The notes beneath the pieces are model-generated. The model saw nothing but the letters and a program-made list of their open reading frames with translations. It did no database searches and had not been told where the DNA came from. From the NCBI GenBank assembly GCA_030272155.1, contig CP126191.1, positions 9,322,501 to 9,386,500 on the forward strand: DNA of 64,000 bases. Reading direction: 5' to 3'. The position numbers and the translations under genes are program-made. This document shows positions 34,753-46,647 of the stretch, in pieces. The first letter of the stretch is position 1; every line of letters begins with the position of its first letter. The DNA comes from Tetradesmus obliquus (taxonomy: Eukaryota; Chlorophyta; Chlorophyceae; Sphaeropleales; Scenedesmaceae).

Positions 34753-36558
34753 ATGGAAGCGGATGCATGCGAGCAAGGAAACGCTTTATGGGAGCGCCTG
34801 CCTGCAGCTGTAGCGAGTGACGTCCTGAACAGGTTGCACCAAGCTGACCTAGTTGCAGTAGCTACAGCGTGCTTGCAATGGCGGTCAGCGGTGCAAAGCA
34901 GTTTGAACACACTTGCCCCAAGGAGCGTTCTGGTGAGCAGGGATGCCCTGTCTTCTCGCCACTGGGGTTGTGTGCAAGTGCAGCAGCAGCAGCACCACCA
35001 CCACATGGCTTCACCTCAACTTCAAACCTATGCAGCAGCCCCATTTGATCAGTCTCACGAATATTGGCAGTATGTGATGTCACGTGTTTGGTCGTGGCTG
35101 CAGGCGATGCCGTTTGTTGGCTGCTGCGTGTCGCTGAAAAGCCTGCGCCTAGGCGAGGCACTACCAGCTGCGCCAGGTGGGACGTGACACACTGCGTGCC
35201 CGCTGCTGATATAGCTACCTTGCAACATCACTACAGATAATTATGGCTAGCAGCAGCAGCACCTGTGGCCTTGTGTGTGGACCATGTGCCATGTAGTGAC
35301 GTGCACATGTTGCAGCGGCCTCACCAGCACTGGTCAGGTGTGTTGTGGACACAAATATGGGCAGAGTGCAGTGTGTGCTCTGACCTGCGCAGCGCACTTT
35401 TCAGTGCAGCACATCACAAAATGGTGTGGCAGAAGAGATGACACGCCACCTGCTGCACCATATGAACACTGCCAACCTCTCATAATCTAGTTGCGCTTTC
35501 ATTGCTGATGTCAACACCTGGGCACTTCAGCCTTGTGGCGCTCACGCAGCTGCGCTGTGTCGTGCCATGTTACATAACATGTTTACTTTCCCCTCCTACA
35601 GGCCCCTTCCCAGGGTTCTGCCACATAACGGCAGCGACAGGCCTGACTGCGCTCAGCCTGGCCGCCAGTGCCACGGCAGCATGGAATGGCAGCACTGCAC
35701 CGCTGCCTGCTGCTGACTTGGCATGCGTGACTGCGCTGCAGCTGCTACAGGTGACACATTATATATTGCTGTCTGCTGAAACACATTTCGCACAATTGCG
35801 CCGCCAGCAGTTGTACTCACAGCAGCACACTTGCCGCCATGCATGCATGCACATTTCTTTCATTTCTTGTGTTTCTCCCTGAAGCTTTATCACGCAACGC
35901 ATCTGCCGCTCGTCACTGCTGATACAGGTGCTAGACCTCAGCCAGCAGCCGCTGCTGCAGCAGCCAGGCTCGCTGCAGCCGCTGCTGTCACTGCTGCAGC
36001 TATCCAGCCTCAACATCAGCCTCAGCGGCTCTGCTTTGCATCTGCCACTCAGCAGCTGGGCAAGCCTGGCTCGCCTGACCAGCTTGAGGCAGCTGGATGT
36101 ATCGGGCTGTGCGCTGTGTTATTTTGACAGCTGTTTGTGTTATAACGATGGCGCTGAGGGGTGTGGCTGTAGCCAGACTGACAGCAGGCGTGGCAGTTGT
36201 AGCGGCGCATGCGATGCAGCTGTTGAAGGAGATAGGCAGAAAACCATAGGGCAGGTGCGGGAGGCCTGTCAGTGCCAGTGTAGGCAGCAGCAGAGGGAGG
36301 TGGGTGCAGCTGCGGCTGCAGGTCAGAAGAAGAAGCTCGTGGCTGCTCCGCTGCAGCAGCTAAGCAGCCTGCAGCAGCTGCAGCGGCTGGTGCTGGCAGA
36401 CTGGCACCAGCCCCCTTCAGCAGCAGGTGCGTCTTGCTGCGTATGCTGCAGATGCAGGGCTGTTGCATGGTACAGCGTCCTCTCCCTCGTGTTTTCAAGC
36501 ACTACGTGAACCATCAGCAGCAGGACTTTGAGGGTGCCTCACGTACTGCACGTTCGTG

Positions 36559-36596
<38 letters not shown>

Positions 36597-38475
36597 AGGC
36601 TTCCAGATGCTGCGCCAGCTGCCTGCCCTGACACACCTGGACCTGTCTCGCATACTGCGCGGCAGCAGCAGCAGCAGCAGCAGTACAGCAGGCCTCACCG
36701 AAGGACGCCAAGCACTGCTGCTGCTGCTGCAGGGCTGGACATCCCCGCAGCCTGACCAGCAGCAGCAGCATGATGGCAATGCATCCGCAGCAGCACCAGC
36801 AGCTGCCGCACAGCAAGAGATTGTTGCCGCCACTGCTGCCAGCAGCACCGCTACCGCAGCCGCCACAAGCAGCATCAGCATCAGCAGCGGCTTCTTGTTT
36901 AGCCGCTTGCAGCACCTGGAGTGTATTGACAGCCCTCTGCTGTTTAGTGAGCAGCTCTGGGCAGGCTTGCCGGGGCTTACAAGCCTAAACCTCGGCGGCT
37001 CTGATGTGTTCCGGGGTACAGGGCTGGCACGGCTGCAGCTGCTGCAGCGCCTGGTGCTGAGTGGTGAGCGTAGATGGATCAGTGCACTGCAGCTGTGGAG
37101 TATTGTGGTGGGACGCTTGTGTTGTTGACTGCGGAACCAACTGAACAGACTGCATACAGACAGTCATGGGCCAGGGTCTGTGCTGGGCTGTTGAAGTTGC
37201 GGCAAGGGATGGTTGACTGAAGTGTGACTGCAGGAATGGCTGGACCTATGCTGTGGCAATAATGCCAGCTGCTGCGGCATGCAGGCTGCGGAAAAACACT
37301 CTCTTATGCTGCTGCTGCTGCTGCCGCTGCTGCTGCTGCTGCTGCTGCCAGGCTGCCACCAGCTGGACTATGATGCGCTGGCCGAGCTGCTGCTGTCCTG
37401 CAGCAGCCTGACCCACCTCGACCTGCAGCGGTCAACCATCATACTGAATGGTAGTGGGGCCACAGGGCAGCTGCTGCGCCAGGGCAGATACAAGCCACCT
37501 GCACAGCCAAAACAGCAGCAGCAGCATCATGCAGATGTGGGTTGGTGCATATTCCCCAACCTCAGCAGCAACAGCAGCAGCAGCAGCAGGAGGGATGTGT
37601 GCAGCCAACGCAGCAGCAGCACAGGCAGTGCACCAGCAGCAGCAGCAGTAGCAGCAGAGCAGCGTCCAGGGCTGCGGGTCCTCAAGATGAGTGAGTGTGG
37701 TTTAGCGCTGGAGGGCTTAGCCTGGCACACACTGCCAGCAAACCCCGACAATACCCCAAGCGACCCTTCCCTGCTGCTTCTGCACCTCGTTCTGCAAAGC
37801 ACCGGCCAGCTGCAGCAGCTGGGGCTGATGCACTGGGCGCGCGCGACGCCGCTGCTGCTCGAGCGCGTGCTGTGCCAGATCGTCCCGGCAGCGTCCAAGG
37901 TTTTGGCCGATCTGGATCTCAGCGGCGGCTGCCTGCCGGCCGATCCCGCCAAATGCTGGCAGGGCCTGGCAGCCGCCACAAACTTAACTCGCCTGGATCT
38001 GTCAGACGCAGGGTTCAGCAGGCTCGGGTATGCAAACGCCTGCGGCACAAACCCTACTGTGGCGATGCTGGCGGCTGTAGCAGGGATGCGGCGGCTGTCG
38101 GAGTTGAGGTTGTGTGGCTGGCGCATGTATTTTGCGTCACTGCATGTGCTGGCTGGGCTGCAGGGCTGCCTGAGGAGCCTGGAGCTGTCGGGGGCGAGGG
38201 ACATGAGTGATGGCGCGCTGTGGAGCTTGACGCACCTCACAGGTGGGCTGCGGCGGGCTGTGGTGGGCTGCGGTGGGCTGCGGTGCGCTGTGGTGGGCTG
38301 CGGTGGGCTGCGGTGGGCTGTGGTGGGCTGTAGTGTGCTTTAGTACACTGAGGATGCTGAGGTACAGGGTGTTGGTATTTGGCACCTGGATCACTGCGGT
38401 GGCAGAGCGTTTGATCATTGCGCTGTGATGGACTGGCCAGCATGCATATGAGCTGGCAGCAGACTGTTTTGTAAC

Positions 38476-38544
<69 letters not shown>

Positions 38545-39277
38545 AGGCCTCACGCGGCTGGGCCTATCAGGTGCCGCTGCCTCCAGCCCCCACACCTGGC
38601 CGCTCATCTTGTTCCACTTGCCAGGCCTGCAGCACTTGGACCTGTCAAATGCTGGCAACTTCAACAGCAGCAGTGTGGCAGGCCTGGTGCAGCTGCGGCG
38701 GCTGACGAGTTTAGATGTGCGGGGGACGCAGACAGGGGACAGGGCAGGGCTGGCCCAGCTGGCTAAGCTCAGCAGCTGCAGGAGATTGGCGCTGTCGCTG
38801 CTGCCAGCAGAGCAGCAGCAAACTGGTGCGTCAGGGGTGGCTGGAGCTGCTGCTGCTGCTGCTGCTGCTGCTCAGTTGGATGGCTGCAACAGTGGGAAGT
38901 CCGCAGCAGCTGAGACAGGCAGTGCTGGAAGCAGCAGCAGCAGCACTGCTGCTAACGGTGTGGCAGATGGCAGGGGCTCTCTGCTGCAGCAGCTGGTGAA
39001 TCACTTGGGGCACAGCCGGATTAGTCACAGCCAGCAGCAGCAGGTGCAGCAGCCTGCTGCTGCTGCTGCTGCTCCCCAGCACGTGCACCAGCAGCAGCGC
39101 CGGCGCAGCAGCATAGATGGGCGTGACAGCTTAGGTTTGTCATCGTCTTTGGAGGATTATGCGTATCTGGCTGTGCTGGGCAAGTGCCACAGCCTGCGGC
39201 AGCTGCTGCTGGGAGCTGGGCCAGCAGTGGCAGATTACTGCAGGCAGCTGCTGCCGCCATGGATTGAAGTGCGCTGA
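34753..39277 (+). CDS. F-box-like leucine-rich-repeat protein
   Basis: Six exons: 34753-35176, 35602-35750, 35928-36426, 36599-37063, 37352-38242, 38547-39277; about 1052 aa. Residues 13-45 (LWERLPAAVASDVLNRLHQA, then DL...CLQWR) resemble an F-box helix bundle. The rest carries irregular LRRs, e.g. LQLSSLNISLSGSALHL, LTSLRQLDVSGC, LPALTHLDLS, LPGLTSLNLGGS, LTHLDLQRS, LTRLDLSDAGF, LRSLELSGARDMSDGALWSL and LPGLQHLDLSNAGNF, separated by Ser/Gln/Ala-rich insertions. Four of five introns are phase 1 and several fall at the same L-x-G/L point of a repeat. F-box/LRR proteins commonly choose substrates of SCF ubiquitin ligases; that role is inferred only. Exon 3 contains a Cys/Gln-rich stretch (about residues 255-300) that could be an unrecognised in-frame intron. 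TGTAA lies 27 bases after the stop. Confidence 0.8.
36561..36598. repeat. (CTG)n tract at the acceptor of LRR exon 4
   Basis: About a dozen CTG units end in CTGTAG, the 3' splice site used for exon 4. Confidence 0.9.
38243..38341. repeat. G-rich TGGGCTG array starting at the donor of LRR exon 5
   Basis: The 5' splice site GTGGGCTG is itself the first unit of an array of GTGGGCTGCG/GTGGGCTGTG units, about nine or ten copies. It remains an open frame for about 33 codons. Confidence 0.92.
38477..38546. repeat. (CTG)n tract at the acceptor of LRR exon 6
   Basis: About 22-23 uninterrupted CTG units run directly into the acceptor CTGCAG at 38541-38546. Confidence 0.95.
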
Positions 39278-39675
39278 GGAGCCATAATTATTGTGTACGG
39301 GGATGTAAAATTGCCGGCTCGTTATCTAGCTGCGTCGCTGTTGGTCTCAACAAAAACTCACTGTGATGTTCCTATATATGCCCAAAAGCACAAACGAGCA
39401 CGGCAGCACCTACGACGATGGCTGTAACGTTTGATATCAACCAAGCATGGCCGATTGAGTGTTGTGCGGGTCTGCCGCAGTCCTGCTGCGTCAGTAATGC
39501 GGAACAGCACCAAAGTCGCCGATTCTGTTACCTGACTTCAGTCCGTCCATAAGCTCGTTGCGTGATCTCCCGCATGATGCATAGCCCACCGGCGTTGGAA
39601 TAGCGGTAGATATCTACTTATCCTGCGCCTCTGCTGCTCAGCATCTGGTGATCATCTGCTCTCTGTGCGCTCGCC
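39278..39675. other. intergenic; LRR poly(A) signal and phosphatase promoter
   Basis: TGTAA motifs at 39304-39308 and about 39422 probably end the LRR transcript. No gene seen; the remainder should include the promoter of the phosphatase gene. Confidence 0.6.
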
Positions 39676-41106
39676 ATGCAGCACGCCTTCGCGATCTGCT
39701 GGCGTACTCTACTAGTGTACACTTTGCTGCAATGCGGCACTTGTATGTGCTTCAAGGTGAGCGTTCGTCTGCTATAACCCCAACGGGTTGCAGCTGCTCG
39801 GAAGGCCAGTCCATTAGCTCCGTGAAAACACGCATCCGGATCCTTAAACGAAGGCTTAATCGCTATTGAATCATGACTATGCTTGTTACAGCCGTCTTCG
39901 ACGCGTGTCACTAGGCCTGCTGCTGCTGCATCAACACTCTGTCGCCGAAACAGTGCCTGCCAAAGCAGCAGGCTTGCGTCAGTGCGTGCCAAGCAACGTC
40001 ATACGTCCCTCCGCAACTGCGCCACTAAATACAAACTGTTGTGTGCCTTGCTGTTGCAGCTGGCAGCTGTGGGCGACTATGGTGTGGACAACTCCAATGA
40101 GCTCAAGGTGACACATCAGCAGCAGCAACTCAATTTTGCATGCCAATGCCCTCAGAAATAAACGTAAGCTGCAAAATCTCCCATGTGGCATCGCAAGAAG
40201 AAGCTATGACGGGTGGGGTTGCAGGAAGGGCAGTGTGCGCAGAATGTCAGCCTGGGCCAGGCCCTGGCCACTGCTGCTGCGTCAGCATACGGCAGCGGGC
40301 CCACGAGCAACATAGCAGGCTCATGACAGCCAACCCAAATGCAGTGTCTATGATGCATCTTGTGCAGCGTTCCAAGTTCAGCCTCACCAACCAGACTTGA
40401 GCCTAATCCTTTCTTGCGGGACAATGCTAGGCAGACGTCAAAAAACTGGCATCGCAAATGCATAGAGGCTGCTGAACCTTTGCTGTGCACTCTCCAGCTT
40501 CCTGCTGCTGCATCTTCTGGCAGCTTCTTGTGCATGCAGCTTGTCACTCACCAGCATGCCTCCTGGCTGGCTGCTGGCTTTTGCAGGTGGCCAACATGAT
40601 TGCTGCATGGGGCGTGGATGGCGTGCTTGCTCTGGGAGGTGGGCGGCAGCAGCAGCAACAGCAGGAGTGGCAGGAGCAACAGCAGCAGATGCAGCTTTGA
40701 GATTCATTTCTGGCAGCAGCATGGTGATGTATGTGGCAGTTGAATTGCCAGCTGTAGGCTGCGACCTTTTTCCGGCAGGTAGGCGGTGATGGTTGTGGCA
40801 ATTGCGGCAGTGCCTCTGTGGCAGGGCCTAAAAAAGCAGCTGCGGCACCAACCGTCAAACCTGTGCAGCAGCAGGAAGGAGCCAGCAGTTTCATATTCCC
40901 TTGCAACAGCAGTGCGCGTGGCTTGCTCGGATGCGCTCCCAGTGCTGGCCCGTGGTACAGTGCATGCGATGAATGCACACGATTCATTGAGTTGAAGCAT
41001 ATGTGTTCCTGCTTGTACACGCTGCTTGTCTGCAGACAACAACTACTTTGTTGGCAGCAACAGCACCATCGGTGAGCACACCATGCGACTGCTTGTGGTG
41101 CACATG

Positions 41107-41150
<44 letters not shown>

Positions 41151-42302
41151 TCTCGCAGGCACAACACAAGACAGTCACCACCAGATGCTGCGGCATGATT
41201 CTCAGCAGCCCAGGAAGTGTTCAAACAAGCAGCATGAAGGGTGGCGTTGCTAACCTTGTCTGCTGTGCTGCCATGCAAACCACCAGATAGCAGGCACTGC
41301 CATGTGCATAATCCAGGCGGCTCACTCTGGCTAGTGCCTGTTCTGCTTTGTGTGCAGACCCTCAAGTGGGCAAGTAATATGTTGTGTTAGAGGCAGCTGC
41401 CGATCAGCTTTCACTGCTTCATCAACAGTTCAAATCACTTGCTGTGTGTGCAGACGCTCAAGTGGGCAAGTACTATGGCAGCTTCATTTACCCTTATAAG
41501 GGCACCTACGGCAGTGGCTCTCCCACGGGCACCAACCGCTTCTGGCCAATCACTGGCAACCATGACGTAAGCGTAACACAACGCATCCAAGGTTCAATGC
41601 TTTAGATTGCTGCTTGTTGGAATGATATTGTAGTGCTGTGCTGTGGCAGTGCTGCACTGATGATGTTGAGCATATGCATTCGAGATTGATGAGCATGGGG
41701 GACTGCTGCTGGGAGCAGAGTGCTGATGCGCACACGCAAGTTGATGCACGTTGATGCATTTGGATGCAAGTTTCTGCAGAGCACGCTCTCATCTCCTCCG
41801 CACAACTGCCCTGGCCGCAACCCCCAGCTCTGCAAACCATGCGCAGCTAACCTTCACCACCGCAGACCTGCCTGCTTTCTTGTCGTGCTGGCTGCATTTG
41901 GTGCATGCGTTGCTGCACAGTGGGAGCAATACCTGTACCGCTAACCTACCTGCCTGCCTGCCTGCTGCACTGGCTGCTGTGTTTGCCGCAATTGCTGCAG
42001 TGGGGAAACACCTGCGGCGACGGCAACAGCGGATGCAGCGCGTCGTGTGCAACAGGCAGCCTTGCAGCGCACCTCTGGTACATGCCCGTGGGTGGGAAGG
42101 CTTACTACAACAAGGTGCTGGGTGAGCGTGGGCGCCTGCTGCTGCTGCTGCTGCTGCAACACCTTTGACGCTACAAACACCTGCATCTTGCTGCTGTGAC
42201 ACAGCAGCTTTGTTTCCTTGCCTGGGTCTGCTCGAAAGACATGGCTACCTGCCCCTGACAATGCTGTGCTGCCGTAATGCTGCTGCCACCCAACCGCACA
42301 CC

Positions 42303-42337
<35 letters not shown>

Positions 42338-42603
42338 ACGTGCAGCTGGCGGCCTGCTGGAGATCTTTGCACTCGACAGCGACTGCAACCAGCGCGATGG
42401 CACCAGCCCCACATCAGTGCAGGGCCAGTGGCTGCAGAATGCACTGGCTGCCAGCACAGCCACCTGGAAGTTTGTGCTGCTGCACCACTCGCCCTTTAGC
42501 TCGTCCACAGGACATGGGACTAACCCACGCCTGCAATGGTGACCCTTGGTGCAAAGTTAGTGCATGTGCTGCCAGCCATGAAGATATACACATGCACATC
42601 ATG

Positions 42604-42674
<71 letters not shown>

Positions 42675-42911
42675 GCGAGGTGCTACAGTTCAGACACTAG
42701 TATGTATACTGAGCGTTGTGCACCGTAGCAACAGCAGCAGCCTGTGCAGCGAGCATCGTCACGTCACGTCATGCAAACAATTCAAACGATGGCTGTGGCC
42801 AGGGATATGCCTGATGCTGTGCTGCCATGTGTGTGGCGTGGTGTGCTGCAGGCCGTTTGAGCAGTGGGGAGCGCATGCCGTCTTCTCAGCGCATGATCAC
42901 GTGAGTGGCTT

Positions 42912-42956
<45 letters not shown>

Positions 42957-44361
42957 GGACGTCCAGCATGCTGATTTGCATGCTGACATGGCTTGGCATG
43001 CAGGTGCCGCATGGGGGGCCTGATGTGGTAGTGTGATAGGGAGCGCTCAGCAGCTGTGACGTGTGCGTGGCCTGTCAGCCGGCTGCTGCTGCTGTCAATG
43101 TAATGGCGGCTCCCTTGCTCACAGCATGCAGCCACCGCTGGGCTGGCGCATACAACATGTTGACTGCCTGCAGGCAGCAGTAGCTACCTGACTGCCTGCG
43201 AATGTGCCAAGCACATGTCAAACAGCTGACTGACAATTAGCTCGAACGCCACTGCCAATGCCCTATACCACCACGAGGAGGCAGAGTGCAGCCCTGTGCT
43301 TGTGTCACCTAGTATGCCTCCTGCTTCTTCTGCTGCTGCTGCTGCTGCTGCTGGTGCTGCTGCTGCTGCTGCCAGCTGTACGAGCGCATCACCAAGAATG
43401 CTGGCTTCCCCTACTTTGTGAATGGCGCTGGAGGGCAGAGCCTCAACAGCTTCGGCACACCAGAGTCAGGTGGGGCCGGCGGGAACAGCAGCAGCAGCAG
43501 CAGCAGCAACGGCATGCCAGAGCCATGTCAAGCAGCAGCAGCTGACAGGCTGCTGGCCGCGTGCTTGGTTTGCCTTGTTTGGTGTTGGTGCTGGTACAGC
43601 ATGCCGCCGAGAGCATGCTTTGAAAGTGAAACAAACAGCCATGAACCTGCATCAGCATTCACATCCTCATCGCTACTACTGAGGCAAGAACACAGCTTGT
43701 TACAATGTATTGCTCTCTTCCTGTCTCTGCTGCTTCCGCAGGCAGCGTGGTGCGCTACAGCACCACCCATATACATACTATGCCAAGCTTGCTGCTGCTG
43801 CTGTTGTTATTGACCGGACTGTCCTTGCCTGTTTCCTCCGCCTTCCAACTACTTCCTTGTGCAGGCAGTGCAGTGCGCTACAGCACCACCCATGGTGCTC
43901 AGCTGCTCACCATCAACGCCACTACAGCAGACATCGCCTTCTACGCCGCCACAGACGCAACCAACCCCTACGCCTCACAGGTCGACTGCTACCGCCTCAC
44001 CAAGCCAGCCAGCGGGGCAGTTGCTTACTCCAGCTGTGCTGCAGGCGCACCACCACCTGCTGCTCCACAGTATTCGCTGCTGACAGGCGCTGCTGCAGAT
44101 GACACAGCAGGCACTCACAACCGCGTGATGTGGCGGTGAGACTAGCTGCACTTGTGTTGGAGGTTGACAGGCCAGCACGTGTGTTGGTGGAATGCTTATC
44201 GCTGCTGTTGCCGCTGCTGCTGTTGTGGCAGTACATGGCCATGACACAGTGACTCTCTGCATCCTTTTGGCAACAAATAGAATTGTCAGCAGCTTCGCCG
44301 ATGCATGCATTGCTGCAAGGATGTACACCTTTGGCCAACAGAGGAGGAGCTGTGGCGCATC

Positions 44362-44415
<54 letters not shown>

Positions 44416-46140
44416 GCAGGTACACCTCCACTGCTGCTGCTGGCGGCGTCGACCCTGCCTGGGCGGCAACCAGCTTTGCTGACACGTCTTGGAAGCTGGG
44501 AGCAACACGCCTGGGGTGGGACCCGTGTTGTTTTGTGATGTGATGTGTTTGTGTGGTGATGCTTTGTGGCGGCATTGCTCAGGCGTATGCATCAACTATG
44601 CATGCCCCGCACACTTAATTCCTAGCCAACCGTATCGTCTTGCTTGCACTTTCGGGTACCTTGCAGACGCCAGCAGAAGCAACAGGGCGTGCAAGACGCG
44701 CTGTGCCCCACTCCGTGTTGAATGGCATGTGCTGCTGCTGCTGCTGCTGCTGCTGCTGCAGGTATGGCAACGACTTTGTGTACAACACCACACTGCCGGA
44801 CGCCGTGACAGGCCTGCTGCACCACTGGCTCAGGTGGGACGAGTGGGGCACCAGCAGGAGGTCTGTAGGGCCTACAGCAACAGCGATGTGCAGCTACACA
44901 TCGACTTACCATGTTGGTATCGCGCAGTGGCTGCCGAGGTTGCCCAGCCGCAGCCAGGAAGGTTCTGTTGCAGAGTCCACCAACATAATAAGCTATTTAA
45001 TGATTGATTTCACAACATAAGCAAAGCAACCTGCAGTTGCCGCTCAAGATCATTCATGCACTGCCCGCTGCTATCTCATCCTTCTGCCGCTGCTGCTGCT
45101 GCTGCTGCTGTTGTTGCGCCAGGGTGTATGTGTGCCTGCCCCCCACCGCACCTGCTGCACTGGGCAGTGTGCGGCTCAAGGTGCTGTCAGACAACACTGC
45201 AGAGGTTTTCATCAACGGGCTGAGGGCCTACACAGACCCGGCAGCAGACCACGAGCCCATGTGAGGCGCAAGAGCATGTGTAACATGTGCTGTGCACGAG
45301 TGTGTATTGCTGCCAACCTGTATGCTCTGAGTGCAGCTGAGCGCAGGTGCTTGCGCTTGCACACTTGTACATTTGGCAGCTGCTGGGCACAGCAGCTTCC
45401 CTGGTTGCTGTTGTTGATGTAATGTAATGCTATGTAATGTAATGTAATGTAATGTAATGTAATGTAATGTAATGCATCAGCTGTGCAAAGTGCTGCTAGC
45501 AGCCAGGAGCTGGGTGTAGTTCTGCAGCTGTGCAGCCCTGGTGATGCGTACACGTTTGCGGCACGCTCACAGCTCAATCTGACACCTTATTACCAGTAGC
45601 AACAAGGCCTTGCAGCAATGGAGTGCCACTTGACGTGTTAGCGCTTTCAAGCCGCAGCTGCAACTGGTGCGATGGCTGCTTGCTGCATGCCATGGCTGTC
45701 CAGTGCAGTTGATGTGCCACTGGCACAACAAAACTGCTGCTGCCGCTGCTGCTGCTGCCGCCTCCTGGTGCAGCTACTGGAACTCTCTGGTGAATATCGC
45801 CCCAGGCTTTGTTGCGGGTAGGCGGTGTCTTGGAGCTTCCAGCTCTGTTGTTGACTGAGGGGTGGCAGTTAACATTCGCGTTGTGGAGGGCCACGCACAT
45901 AGCCTTGTTGTTAGGGCACATGAACCCTGAGAGGTATATTACACTAGGGCCTGCTTGGTGGTTTTGGAAAATCTGCCTTTCCCGCCTATTTTTGTTATAT
46001 CTAAACATCTATGCACAACCTGTAGGGCTAGGGCAGACCAGGTGGTGCCAGGTGGTGCCAGTCAACTAACAAATGCGCTGGCCAAACCTGAAACGCGGAT
46101 GCTTGGCACCGACGCTACTCCCGCCGCCGCTGCTGCTGCT

Positions 46141-46197
<57 letters not shown>

Positions 46198-46614
46198 GCT
46201 GCTGCTGCTATTGCTGCGCCTCAGGGGTCAATGTCATCGCCGTGCACGTCACAAACACCGCAGGTAGGTGAACCCTGCAACCCTGTGCACAAATTAGCAG
46301 CATTGTATCGCAGCAGTACCTGCTGCCTGCCCATACTACCGTCCTCATAACAAATTATTAATAACAACCTCACCCAGCTGGTTGCAGCAGCCAGCCGCAT
46401 CATCAGCAGCGCCAGCCAGTGTGCACCAGCATTGCTTGCAGGTGAACGGTTCTGCATTTACTATGCCTAAAACTGTCATATTGCACCAGCCGTTGCCGCT
46501 GCAAACACCTGCACTGCCACCAACCAGCGTTAGCGGTGCCTGCTGCACTGCAGTGTCACACACAGAGCAGTCATACATAGTAACTAGTGCACTGCTGCTG
46601 CTGCTGCTGCCGCC

Positions 46615-46647
<33 letters not shown>

